Shown here piece after piece: positions 8,518 to 16,439 of a stretch of 64,000 nucleotides of DNA. Every line of letters starts with the position of its first letter. Position 1 is the stretch's first letter. The DNA comes from Chryseobacterium indologenes (GTDB taxonomy: Bacteria; Bacteroidota; Bacteroidia; Flavobacteriales; Weeksellaceae): the NCBI RefSeq assembly GCF_001295265.1, contig NZ_LJOD01000013.1, positions 1 through 64,000 of the forward strand. Reading direction: 5' to 3'. Below the pieces are notes generated by a model. It saw only the letters and a program-made list of their open reading frames with translations, was not told the origin of the DNA and made no database searches. The position numbers were made by a program, and so were the translations under genes.

Positions 8518-8919
8518 TTAAGATGGCCAAAGACCGTCATACTTAGAGTTACCGTAATCAATAGTTTCTGCACTTACAATAAAGCTGATCAGCATACTGT
8601 TTTCATCCACCGCATCAAATTCCACCTGATGCTGGATAACATAGCCATTTTCCCAGCTTAAAGTAATCAGGGTACCTTCTTCGTGGGATTTGTTGAATGT
8701 AATTTCTCCAGTGGTTGGCTTATATTTTCCGTTTAGTAAGCTTTCCAGAATGTCAGATTTTTCAGTTGCTTCTACCGTAATTTTAATAAGTGCATTAGAG
8801 GGATCTGAGGCTACGCGTCCTGAAACGTCTGTAGACCTTGATACGCTGTAGTTCAGTTTTAATAATTTCTGACCTTCCCCGCCATTGAATTTTAAAATTC
8901 CTCTTGAGTTTGCTGCCAT
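8518..8919 (-). CDS. tssD: Type VI secretion tube protein TssD (Hcp-like), orphan copy
   Basis: 133 residues, no signal peptide. The layout matches Bacteroidota TssD: N-terminal strand ILKFNGGEGQKLLKLNYSVSRSTDVSGRVAS, the central IKITVEATEKSDILESLL, GEITFNKSHEEGTLITLSWENGYV, then the C-terminal MLISFIVSAETIDYGN. TssD forms the hexameric rings of the inner tube of the subtype iii type VI secretion system in this phylum and may itself carry effectors. No other T6SS gene is within the window, so this is a stand-alone copy. It has its own promoter, upstream repeats and terminator. Confidence 0.85.
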   Translation of the reverse strand: MAANSRGILKFNGGEGQKLLKLNYSVSRSTDVSGRVASDPSNALIKITVEATEKSDILESLLNGKYKPTTGEITFNKSHEEGTLITLSWENGYVIQHQVEFDAVDENSMLISFIVSAETIDYGNSKYDGLWPS

Positions 8920-8968
8920 GATAATAAATTTTTAATGGTTAATAATATTTGTATCAGTGATTGTACAA

Positions 8969-8976
8969 CAAAAGTA
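8969..8976 (-). promoter_or_regulatory. -7 element of tssD
   Basis: Minus strand TACTTTTG, a full match to TAnnTTTG, about 50 bases before the tssD start. The -33 region (ATTTTC) is weak, consistent with a need for an activator. Confidence 0.55.
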
Positions 8977-9028
8977 TATTACTTTACATTATTCTGAAAA
9001 TTTTTTCGCATAACTTTCAGATTTTGTA

Positions 9029-9062
9029 GTACTTCTACGATTTGATGTCGTACTTCTACGAT
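9029..9062. repeat. Phased direct repeat upstream of tssD
   Basis: GTACTTCTACGAT occurs at 9029-9041 and again at 9050-9062, exactly 21 bases apart (two helical turns). They lie some 65-100 bases upstream of the predicted tssD start site and 20 bases after the end of the neighbouring helicase gene. Paired repeats at this spacing are typical of LytTR-type and other dimeric regulators; the assignment is inference. Confidence 0.6.
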
Positions 9063-9081
9063 GATGGCTAATATAAAAAAT

Positions 9082-12000
9082 TTAAAGATAGATCAGCTGT
9101 ATTTTCAAAACTTTTCTTCCCAGCTTTTCCAGAATATTCCGGTATCCTTCAATCTGGAGCTGGTCTTTTTCTGTGGGTTCTCCGGTTTTGAAATCTACAA
9201 TAATATACCCTTCATCATTTTTTAAAATACGATCGGGCCTGAACAGATGGCTTTCCCCATTTTCAGAGATCATGATATCCTTTTCATTAATCACCTGCCA
9301 GCTTTCATCAAAGAATTCGGCATACTTTTCAATAATATACAGCAGGGTTTCTTCAATTTCGTTTTTCTCTTCCAGAGTGATTTGTCCTTCCATTACATAA
9401 CGTTCCAATACCTTGGCGATATCTTTCTTCGTATTGATTTTTGAAAGAAGCTCATGTACAAAAAGCCCGATTCTTACTTTTTCATTCCGGACCTGGTAGT
9501 TTTTAGACGGCGTTGCAATTTTGATAGATGTGCTCTTTTCATTACCATTTTTCAGCTGCTGGATATCCTTGGTTTTAAAAGAGGACGTTTTGTCTTTTGA
9601 ATGTTTCCTGAGACTTTCAGGAGAAGTTTCGTACAGATCAAACTCATCCGCCTGTTCTGTATTTTTTCCATTAAAAAATTCCAGGAGTTCAAGGTTGTTG
9701 GATGTTTTATTCGCTTTCTGTAAATAAAAGAACAGCTGCTCAACAGGGCGGGTTGTGGCTACATACTGAAGGCAAAGTCTGTCAATAAGGTTTTTATAGG
9801 AATTTTTTTTGTTGAATTTTTCAATTTCTTCATCATAAACTTCCAGTGTTTTGCTGAACTGACTGATGTTAACCGATTTTAAAGCATCATCATTCTGAGT
9901 GTCAAACCAGTTGGTAAACTCACCATCACGGTTTTTATTCATCATCGGAATAAATACAATCGGGAATTCCAGCCCTTTAGATTTATGGATGGTCATGATC
10001 TGTACGGCATCAATATTTTCTGAAGCCTGAATGGTGTAGGCAGAAGCTTCTTCATCCCAGTATTTCAAAAATTCTTTGGTACTGGCTCCCGCATTTTGGG
10101 TAAAATTAAAAAGCATTTCAAGAAAGTTCAGGAGAAAATCGGTTTCTTTATTTTCAACAGAAAATTCATTGATATAATATTCCACAAAATTATACAGGTT
10201 GAACCTTGGGAAATGATCCTGCTTTAGCTTTAGTGCATATTTTGTCTGGATGAACTGTAGAATTTCCTCATGTTTTTCAATCTCCAAGATTTCTTTCATT
10301 TCCAGAGTGAAATCTGCCATATGAACCCTGCCTAAAGTATTCAGATAATACATAAGCATGATCAGATTAGTCCGGTTTTTGGGATTAATCTCCCATCTCA
10401 GGAATTCAATAACTGCTTTCAGGGTGTTTGAAAGTTCCAGAGTAAGGCCTTTATCGGAAATTGTTTTGATATTTGTTTCTTCACCCCGATAATTTACTTT
10501 CAGGTTTCCCAGTTTCTGCGAATAACTGAAGATATCAAAATTCCCACGGCATAAGATCGTGATATCAGAAAACTTAAATCCGTTGTCAAGACATTCCTGA
10601 ATATCTTTTCGCATTCTTTCAGAAGTGTCGTTGTAAAAATCTTCATTGGTAAGGTTCTCAATGAGGCTCACCTTTACACGGCCGTCAATCTTCGACTTCG
10701 GGTTTTGCTCAGCATCTGTCCCGAAAATATTCTGATGCTCCTCTTCCAGTCCTGCAGAATGATACCGATAAAGCTCATTGTTGAAGTGAACAATATTTTT
10801 AGCGCTCCTCCAGTTATCTTTCAGTACCAGAAGATCAGCCTGTTTAGGAGCAAATTCCTTTTTATTGATAATATCCAGCATCAGCTTACTCTCTCCGCCA
10901 CGGAACCTGTAAATACTCTGCTTGGGATCTCCCACCAGTGTAAAAGAAGTATATTCTGTAGAAACACTGTGATCACGAAGCGGAACAAAATTCTGCCATT
11001 GAAGTTCCGAGGTATCCTGAAATTCATCAAAGAAATAATGCTGGAACTGGGAACCTACCTTCTCATAAATAAAAGCAGACGGTTCATTCCTGAGATTTTC
11101 GTTGATCAGAATATTGAATTTTGATAACAGCACCAGATCATTCTCCTCTTCAATCTTTCTCAGCTCATCCTGAATATCCTTATTAACCTTTAAAGGCAGC
11201 AGGGCAGACAGTATCTTTTCTTTCTTTTGAGTTTCAATATATAAAAGAATCAGCTGCATCCTGTGATCAAGAAGCTGATCGAGAATCTCAAAAATTTCAG
11301 TCTCCTTATTCTTAGATTTAGAAGAAGCCCCTTTTCTGTAATTATTGAGAACTGATTCTTCCTGGGTTGTAGGGAAAGGAAAGCCGGGTCTTTTCTGCTG
11401 GTAAAAATCAATAACTTTCGTGAAAAATCCTCCGATTCCGTTTTTACCCTGCGCAAAGTCTTCAATTTCTATATTTCTGGAGCGGAATAACTTTACAGAT
11501 TCTTCAGCCAGCTCCGCCGATCTTTTTTTATTCTGAACAATCTCTTTCCGAAGCGTGTTTTTGATGTTCTCATAATTTGTATCATCAAAATTTTTGTTGC
11601 TTTTCAGATGTTCATAGTGGATGTCCTTTACAAACTCCTTAGCAGAATCGTAAAGGTTTTTATTCAGGTTGATCCTTTCGTTGTTTTCAAGGCTGTAATC
11701 CACATAATCCATGAAAGAGCTGGAGATGGCGTCATTTTCCCCGATCTGATCAAGCATTTTATCCACAGCCTCAATCAGAAACGGTTCTGCCTCAATTTCC
11801 AGATTAAAGTTTTTTGCTAAACCCAATTCATAGGAAAAGCTTCTTACCAGTCTGGAATTGAAACGGTCAATGGTTCCGATGTTCAGGGTTGAATAATTAT
11901 GAAGCACATAATCCAGTAATCGTTTGGAACGCACATGAAGCTCATCAATGGTAATTTTCAGACCTTCCGCTTCAAATGCCTGCTGGATATTTTTAAGATC

Positions 12001-12222
12001 CGCATTATCCGCGAATTGATCCGCAGTGAAGTTTCCCAGCCATGACAGGATTCTTTCTTTCATCTCATTGGCAGCCTTGTTGGTAAACGTGAGGGCCAGA
12101 ATATTCCTGATCGACTGCTGCTGATTAGGATAACGGAGACAGATCATCAGAAGCCTCTGGACAAGGGCATATGTTTTTCCCGAGCCGGCAGAAGCATTGA
12201 TAACCGTATAAGAATTGTGCAT
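9082..12222 (-). CDS. AddA/RecB-like ATP-dependent helicase-nuclease
   Basis: 1046 residues, UvrD/Rep superfamily 1A. Walker A NASAGSGKTYA (residues 9-19), motif Ia ALTFTNKAANEMKERI, Walker B/motif II YYFDEFQDTSELQW, motif III GDPKQSIYRFRGGE, motif V MTIHKSKGLEFPIVFIP, motif VI YVATTRPVEQLFF. The C-terminus holds a PD-(D/E)XK nuclease of RecB type: FRPDRIL, IIVDFKTG and the QIEGY helix. It should process double-strand ends for recombination, as in AddAB/RecBCD. AddB, the usual partner, is not adjacent and not in the window. The gene is divergent from the paralogue cluster on its left flank. Confidence 0.88.
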   Translation of the reverse strand: MHNSYTVINASAGSGKTYALVQRLLMICLRYPNQQQSIRNILALTFTNKAANEMKERILSWLGNFTADQFADNADLKNIQQAFEAEGLKITIDELHVRSKRLLDYVLHNYSTLNIGTIDRFNSRLVRSFSYELGLAKNFNLEIEAEPFLIEAVDKMLDQIGENDAISSSFMDYVDYSLENNERINLNKNLYDSAKEFVKDIHYEHLKSNKNFDDTNYENIKNTLRKEIVQNKKRSAELAEESVKLFRSRNIEIEDFAQGKNGIGGFFTKVIDFYQQKRPGFPFPTTQEESVLNNYRKGASSKSKNKETEIFEILDQLLDHRMQLILLYIETQKKEKILSALLPLKVNKDIQDELRKIEEENDLVLLSKFNILINENLRNEPSAFIYEKVGSQFQHYFFDEFQDTSELQWQNFVPLRDHSVSTEYTSFTLVGDPKQSIYRFRGGESKLMLDIINKKEFAPKQADLLVLKDNWRSAKNIVHFNNELYRYHSAGLEEEHQNIFGTDAEQNPKSKIDGRVKVSLIENLTNEDFYNDTSERMRKDIQECLDNGFKFSDITILCRGNFDIFSYSQKLGNLKVNYRGEETNIKTISDKGLTLELSNTLKAVIEFLRWEINPKNRTNLIMLMYYLNTLGRVHMADFTLEMKEILEIEKHEEILQFIQTKYALKLKQDHFPRFNLYNFVEYYINEFSVENKETDFLLNFLEMLFNFTQNAGASTKEFLKYWDEEASAYTIQASENIDAVQIMTIHKSKGLEFPIVFIPMMNKNRDGEFTNWFDTQNDDALKSVNISQFSKTLEVYDEEIEKFNKKNSYKNLIDRLCLQYVATTRPVEQLFFYLQKANKTSNNLELLEFFNGKNTEQADEFDLYETSPESLRKHSKDKTSSFKTKDIQQLKNGNEKSTSIKIATPSKNYQVRNEKVRIGLFVHELLSKINTKKDIAKVLERYVMEGQITLEEKNEIEETLLYIIEKYAEFFDESWQVINEKDIMISENGESHLFRPDRILKNDEGYIIVDFKTGEPTEKDQLQIEGYRNILEKLGRKVLKIQLIYL

Positions 12223-12354
12223 TGCTGAATTTAGAATTGAGACTGCAAGTTAACTAAAATTTAAGTGAAATTTTAACAATTGTAAAGCGCTCTTTAACAC
12301 TTTTAAAGCCAAAACTCAAAAAGAAATCCTAAAACACGTTAACTGTGGTTAAAC

Positions 12355-12387
12355 TTGTGGTTTGCGTTAAAAATAATTTTAGATTTG
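12355..12387 (+). promoter_or_regulatory. Promoter of the three-paralogue operon
   Basis: TAGATTTG at 12380-12387 matches the -7 consensus. Candidate -33 elements are TTG at 12355-12357 (22-base gap) or TTTG at 12361-12364 (15-base gap). Start site expected near 12394, so translation must begin downstream, at GTG 12406. Confidence 0.6.
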
Positions 12388-12405
12388 TTGCATAAAAAAC
12401 TGCCC

Positions 12406-13152
12406 GTGAAACTTAAACTATTCTTTATTTTATTCACTTTCTTTTCCGTCTGTTCCTATGCCCAGAATTATATTTTTGGTAAAGTATCTTCTGAAGATGC
12501 TTCTGAAATGCCTGATGTAACGGTTATCAACATAAGAACGGACGAAAGAGTGCTTACCAATAAGGACGGACATTTCATGATTTCCGGAAGGGCAGGAGAT
12601 GAATTACGCTTCGTAAAGCCCGGATATGTGCGGCTTGTACAGAAAGTAACCAAAGAAAATATCGAAGCCTCCATCAATATAATTCTGGAAAGAGAAACGA
12701 TACAGATTGCTGAAGTGGAAGTAAAGAAGGGCATCACCGGTGATCTGAAGATTGATTCCAAAAATCTTAACAGGCCCCAAAAAGTAGAAAAGCTGATCAA
12801 AGATATGGACCGTTATATTGCCCAGAAATCAGATCCGAGAATACTTGCCGCAAAACCGGGGGAATTTGTACAGCCTAAAGGTGCTGGGTTCTCCATTGGA
12901 AAAGTGAAAAACAAATGGGATGATATTGATTTGGAGAGCTACCTGAAAACAGCCCTCGGTGAACAATATTTTGCGGATCTTAAGATTGAACCAGCCCAGG
13001 TAGACCATTTTATCAGCTATGTTATAGCAGGAGGCTTCGAAAGAAAAACAATTCTGAAATACGGATTCTGCAGTGATGGTGACCTGAATCGTTTTAAACG
13101 GTTTGTAATGATGAGAATTTCTTCTTACAGAGCCCCACAGACGAAAAAATAA
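12406..13152 (+). CDS. Secreted carboxypeptidase-regulatory-like domain protein, paralogue 1
   Basis: 248 residues from GTG 12406, which gives the signal peptide VKLKLFFILFTFFSVCSYAQ. A start at TTG 12355 is unlikely because it lies upstream of the predicted transcription start. Residues 20-110 are a CarboxypepD_reg-like beta-sandwich (FGKVSSEDASEMPDVTVINI, TNKDGHFMISGRAGDELRFVKPGY), the domain that opens TonB receptors. A polar, partly helical C-terminal half of unknown fold follows. First of three tandem paralogues, with a 4-base gap to the next. Function unknown; likely periplasmic. Confidence 0.8.
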   Translation: MKLKLFFILFTFFSVCSYAQNYIFGKVSSEDASEMPDVTVINIRTDERVLTNKDGHFMISGRAGDELRFVKPGYVRLVQKVTKENIEASINIILERETIQIAEVEVKKGITGDLKIDSKNLNRPQKVEKLIKDMDRYIAQKSDPRILAAKPGEFVQPKGAGFSIGKVKNKWDDIDLESYLKTALGEQYFADLKIEPAQVDHFISYVIAGGFERKTILKYGFCSDGDLNRFKRFVMMRISSYRAPQTKK

Positions 13153-13156
13153 CCCT

Positions 13157-13966
13157 ATGAAAATGTATAGTAAATACTGTCTCAGCGGTACTCTGGTCCT
13201 CCTATCTGCCGTGGTTTTTTCACAGCAAAAAGTGACGGGGAAAGTTACAGATAACAGCAATGCCAATATCAATCCGGTCCTGGTGATCAATATCTCTAAT
13301 CAGAAAAGTGTATTAAGCAGTACATCGGGAGATTTTACCATTGATGCCTCAGAAGCCGACGAGATCAGATTTGTAAAAGAAGGATATTACCGCTTTGATA
13401 AAAAGGTTTCAAAAGAAGATTTCAATACTCCTTTGTATATAAGCCTTAAAAGGATGGAAATAGAAATCCCTGAAGTAAAAATAACTTATACACCTACAGG
13501 AAACCTGGAGAAAGACAGCAAATACCTCAGTGAATCAGGAAGGGTTGCTGCTTTGAAATCAGGATTAGGCGAATACATGAGAAGCCCTTTGAATGAACCG
13601 CTGCCGGATAATTCTATTTCCAGCAACTTTAAAGGGCACGATTTTAAAGCCGGATATGTAAATGTGTTCGGTGTTCTTAAAGTAGCTGCCAACTTTATTA
13701 AAAAATCAAGGAAACCTAAAATCACCAAAGCCAATTTTACGGAAACACAGGATTTTATCAGAAGAATTAAAACAGACATCGATCTGGGGTTCCTTAGAAA
13801 ATACGGAATGGAAGATGAGCAGATCGACCGGTTTCTTATTTACGCCAATGGGACACGAACCATGGCAAAGAAATACAGGAAAGATTTTAAAAAGGATGTT
13901 ATTGTAATGGAGCTGCAGATAGCTTTTGCCGAATACAGCAAATTGAACAAACTGGATAGCCAATAA
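13157..13966 (+). CDS. Secreted carboxypeptidase-regulatory-like domain protein, paralogue 2
   Basis: 269 residues. Signal peptide MKMYSKYCLSGTLVLLSAVVFSQ. The regulatory-like domain (VTGKVTDNSNANINPVLVIN, STSGDFTIDASEADEIRFVKEGYYR) spans about 25-105, and is followed by a helical Lys-rich region. It shares with its neighbours the diagnostic DE(L/I)RFVKEG turn and a spacer of type PTGNLEKDSKYL (compare GDLKIDSKNL in paralogue 1 and PTGDLAVDSRLA in paralogue 3). No enzyme motif. Starts 4 bases after paralogue 1, so it is surely cotranscribed. Confidence 0.8.
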   Translation: MKMYSKYCLSGTLVLLSAVVFSQQKVTGKVTDNSNANINPVLVINISNQKSVLSSTSGDFTIDASEADEIRFVKEGYYRFDKKVSKEDFNTPLYISLKRMEIEIPEVKITYTPTGNLEKDSKYLSESGRVAALKSGLGEYMRSPLNEPLPDNSISSNFKGHDFKAGYVNVFGVLKVAANFIKKSRKPKITKANFTETQDFIRRIKTDIDLGFLRKYGMEDEQIDRFLIYANGTRTMAKKYRKDFKKDVIVMELQIAFAEYSKLNKLDSQ

Positions 13967-14001
13967 CTGTTGTGAGTTTATTACATTTGAAATAAAAAGA
14001 A

Positions 14002-14817
14002 TTGGATTACAGATACAGGAATATTGAATTTTTTAAAGGAAAGAAAATTTTTCTTTTCTTTATTTTCCTGTTCAATACTTTCTTTTCCCAGCAGACCGTT
14101 ACAGGCCGTATCACAGATAACGATGGCGAAAGTATAAGTTCGGTGATGGTCATTAATATGTCTACCGACCGGAAAATATATTCTGATGCAGAAGGCATTT
14201 TCGCTATTGAAGCTTTTCCCAATGATGAACTGAGGTTTGTAAAAGAAGGTTTCAATAGAGGATCTAAAAGAGTGCTTGTTGATGGTATTAATTCACAGCT
14301 CCAGATTACTCTTATTCCGATACCAAAAGATGTTGGAGAAGTAAAAGTGGTGAAAAAACCAACAGGAGATCTTGCCGTAGATTCCAGATTGGCTGCCAGG
14401 GAAGATAAAGGTGAAAAAGTCCGACAGGCGGTAGGTCTGCCTCAGCCCGTAGGCAAAATGAGGGAAAGACCGGCTGAAGTTAAGAAAGTTTTACTGCCAA
14501 TCCTTTTAGGATCTTTGGATGTACAGGGAGCTTTTGATCTGATCAGCGGTAAGGCAAGGAGGCAGAAAAGAAAGTACAGATATGATGATCTTCAGACGGA
14601 TATTACCTGGGTAACAGATAGAGTAGATAAAAATTATTTTACAGATGCAGGAATTCCTGCAGATAAACTCTCTGAATTTATAGAATTTTCATTTGCTGAA
14701 CAGCCTTTGGTTCGCAGCTATGTAAGATCCCGAAATATATCCGGTGCATTACTGAAAATGGAAGATCTGATTCCTGTTTTTGTTGAACGTCTGAAGCAGC
14801 GTAAAAAGCAGGGGTAA
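14002..14817 (+). CDS. Secreted carboxypeptidase-regulatory-like domain protein, paralogue 3
   Basis: 271 residues if translation begins at TTG 14002, the only normal start codon in this frame after the upstream stop. The hydrophobic segment KIFLFFIFLFNTFFSQQ (15-31) acts as signal peptide. The domain VTGRITDNDGESISSVMVIN ... DAEGIFAIEAFPNDELRFVKEGF covers about 33-110. The C-terminal half is basic (ARRQKRKYRY) and helical. The long polar N-terminal extension before the signal segment is odd and suggests either an unusual start codon further in, or a tolerated n-region. Third member of the tandem set. Confidence 0.75.
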   Translation: MDYRYRNIEFFKGKKIFLFFIFLFNTFFSQQTVTGRITDNDGESISSVMVINMSTDRKIYSDAEGIFAIEAFPNDELRFVKEGFNRGSKRVLVDGINSQLQITLIPIPKDVGEVKVVKKPTGDLAVDSRLAAREDKGEKVRQAVGLPQPVGKMRERPAEVKKVLLPILLGSLDVQGAFDLISGKARRQKRKYRYDDLQTDITWVTDRVDKNYFTDAGIPADKLSEFIEFSFAEQPLVRSYVRSRNISGALLKMEDLIPVFVERLKQRKKQG

Positions 14818-14847
14818 TGTTAAAGACTCTAAAAAAAGGAATGGAAA

Positions 14848-14878
14848 TTGATGTAAATACTCTTTAAAAATACATCAA
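14848..14878. repeat. Interrupted palindrome before the SIMPL gene
   Basis: TTGATGTA at 14848-14855 and its exact complement TACATCAA at 14871-14878, 15 bases apart, in the gap before the SIMPL gene. It could be a weak hairpin or an operator. There is no T run directly after it. Confidence 0.4.
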
Positions 14879-14889
14879 ATCAATATTTT

Positions 14890-15624
14890 ATGAACAAAAA
14901 TAATATCGCGGTAGCAATAGCGGCATTAGGGTTTATTATCGGACTTGCCTTTCTGGGCAACGCTGTTAAAAACAGGAATAAATCCGAAAATACAATTGCT
15001 GTGACGGGACTTGGAACGAAGCAGTTCGTATCCGATCTTATTACATGGTCCGGAAGCTTTTCTAAAAATAACATGGATTTAAAATCGGCTTATGATGAAC
15101 TGGCGCTGGACCGGAAGGTGATTCATGATTATCTGACCTCAAAAGGAGTGAAAGAAAATGAGATTGTCTTTTCTTCTGTAGACATTCAGAAACAGTTCAG
15201 AAGCTATAACGATTCCAACGGAAACTATGTGCAGGGTGAATTTTCAGGCTATAATCTTACACAGAAAGTCTCTATTGAAAGCAAAGATGTGGCAAAGATT
15301 GAAAACCTTTCCAGAAACATTACCGAGATCATCAACCGCGGGATTGAATTCACTTCATCCGCCCCTTCTTATTTTTACACTAAGCTGGCTACGGTAAAGC
15401 AGGAAATGATTGCAAGCGCTACAAAAGATGCCAGAGAAAGAGCCGAAAAAATTGCCGAAAACTCAGGAAGCAGCCTTGGAAATCTTAAAAAAGCAACCAT
15501 GGGAGTCATTCAGATTACGGCTCCTAATTCCAATGAAGACTATTCTTATGGCGGAACCTTTAACACCTCTTCCAAAGAAAAAGAAGCCAGTATTACCATC
15601 AAACTGGAATATCAGGTGAATTAA
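14890..15624 (+). CDS. SIMPL domain (DUF541) protein, membrane-anchored
   Basis: 244 residues. One N-terminal transmembrane segment (IAVAIAALGFIIGLAFLGNAV, residues 6-26), then a SIMPL domain: IAVTGLGTKQFVSDLITWSGSF near residue 35, a central VSIESKDVAKIENLSRNI, and a C-terminal ARERAEKIAENSGSSLGNL helix followed by ASITIKLEYQV. SIMPL proteins (named from the IRAK1-binding mouse protein) include the bacterial YggE/BP26 type, a periplasmic protein often linked to oxidative stress. The gap of 72 bases to the paralogue cluster allows cotranscription but does not prove it. Confidence 0.85.
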   Translation: MNKNNIAVAIAALGFIIGLAFLGNAVKNRNKSENTIAVTGLGTKQFVSDLITWSGSFSKNNMDLKSAYDELALDRKVIHDYLTSKGVKENEIVFSSVDIQKQFRSYNDSNGNYVQGEFSGYNLTQKVSIESKDVAKIENLSRNITEIINRGIEFTSSAPSYFYTKLATVKQEMIASATKDARERAEKIAENSGSSLGNLKKATMGVIQITAPNSNEDYSYGGTFNTSSKEKEASITIKLEYQVN

Positions 15625-15666
15625 AACGAAATTCTCTAATCCTCAAAGGGATAAAGAACATAAAGC

Positions 15667-15696
15667 AAAACGCCGGAAATATTCTCCGGCGTTTTT
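15667..15696. terminator. Bidirectional terminator between SIMPL and GNAT genes
   Basis: Perfect stem AAAACGCCGGA / TCCGGCGTTTT with a 7-base loop and T runs on both strands, between convergent genes. Confidence 0.92.
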
Positions 15697-15702
15697 ATAT
15701 TT

Positions 15703-16215
15703 TCAGTGATAGACTACATCATAAATTTCCTCTTTGATTTCTTTCAGGTGCTCGGGAGTATAGTTGGCGAGCAGCCACAGATCTAGTGGTTTTTTGCCTT
15801 CCCCGTAACTGGGCTGTACATACATTTCATCAATCAGGGTAAAGCCGTTTTTCTGATAAAAAGCATAGCGTCTTTTAGCATCTTCTCCCAAATGATCCGG
15901 TTCTATTTCTAAAACAATTCTGGGGTAAGTCTTAAACAGGTATCCTGTAATGTGTGAACCCAGCTTTTGGCTTCTGAAGGCTTCAAAAACTTCAAAATGT
16001 TCCACAAAAACATAAGAACTCAGCTCCCAGATGATCAGATAGCCTATCGCCTGTGATTCATGAAGTACAGCTATTACTTTTACATGAGGATGGGAAAAAA
16101 GCGCCGTAAACTGGTTCCAGTCTCTTCTTTCATTTTCAGGAAAGGTTGAGGTATAAGAAGAATATATCTCCTGAACTCTATAATCTTCAGCGGTAGTAAT
16201 TGGTAAAAATTCCAT
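15703..16215 (-). CDS. GNAT family N-acetyltransferase
   Basis: 170 residues. GNAT fold: the strand VIAVLHESQAIGYLIIWEL, the beta4/CoA-binding turn FEAFRSQKLGSHITGYLF (motif A, variant of RxxGxG/A) and RRYAFYQKNGFTLIDEMYVQPSY as motif B. It would transfer an acetyl group from acetyl-CoA to an unknown amine in the cytoplasm. Last gene of a likely three-gene operon; its start is 2 bases from the PspC gene. Confidence 0.85.
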   Translation of the reverse strand: MEFLPITTAEDYRVQEIYSSYTSTFPENERRDWNQFTALFSHPHVKVIAVLHESQAIGYLIIWELSSYVFVEHFEVFEAFRSQKLGSHITGYLFKTYPRIVLEIEPDHLGEDAKRRYAFYQKNGFTLIDEMYVQPSYGEGKKPLDLWLLANYTPEHLKEIKEEIYDVVYH

Positions 16216-16217
16216 AA

Positions 16218-16439
16218 TTATAAATCAAAAACACTCGGTCTTCTGGTAATAAAAATATCTTTGATCCAAAGAGTGAAAGCCAATCCAAGATAGATCAGAA
16301 AGAAAAAGCCGGCAGTGGCAAAAGTAGAATAAATAAAAAATATTCTTAGCTTGGATACAGGAATTCCCAGTTTAGCTCCGGTTCTCGTAAGAACACCGAA
16401 CCATTCTCTTTCCATCTTATGGCGGATATTATCAAACAT
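16218..16439 (-). CDS. PspC domain small membrane protein
   Basis: 73 residues. N-terminal EREWFGVLTRTGAKLGIPVSKLRIFFI is the PspC amphipathic segment, followed by one transmembrane helix (about 35-58, FFIYSTFATAGFFFLIYLGLAF). PspC proteins relate to phage-shock/envelope stress control in other bacteria, though small versions like this are common in Flavobacteriia with no assigned role. It overlaps the DUF2851 gene by 8 bases, so translation is coupled. Confidence 0.85.
   Translation of the reverse strand: MFDNIRHKMEREWFGVLTRTGAKLGIPVSKLRIFFIYSTFATAGFFFLIYLGLAFTLWIKDIFITRRPSVFDL

Noticed and set aside
8391..8573. Minus-strand frame of 60 codons overlapping the end of tssD
   Set aside because: It crosses the tssD terminator and overlaps tssD in another frame; no promoter.
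10705..11124. 139-codon plus-strand frame inside the AddA-like gene
   Set aside because: Antisense to conserved helicase motifs; no family features.
12338..12370. GTTAA repeats before the paralogue trio as a site of the TTAAC-repeat type
   Set aside because: Spacings are 10 and 18 bases and none lies 31 bases before the -7 TTTG, so the geometry does not match.
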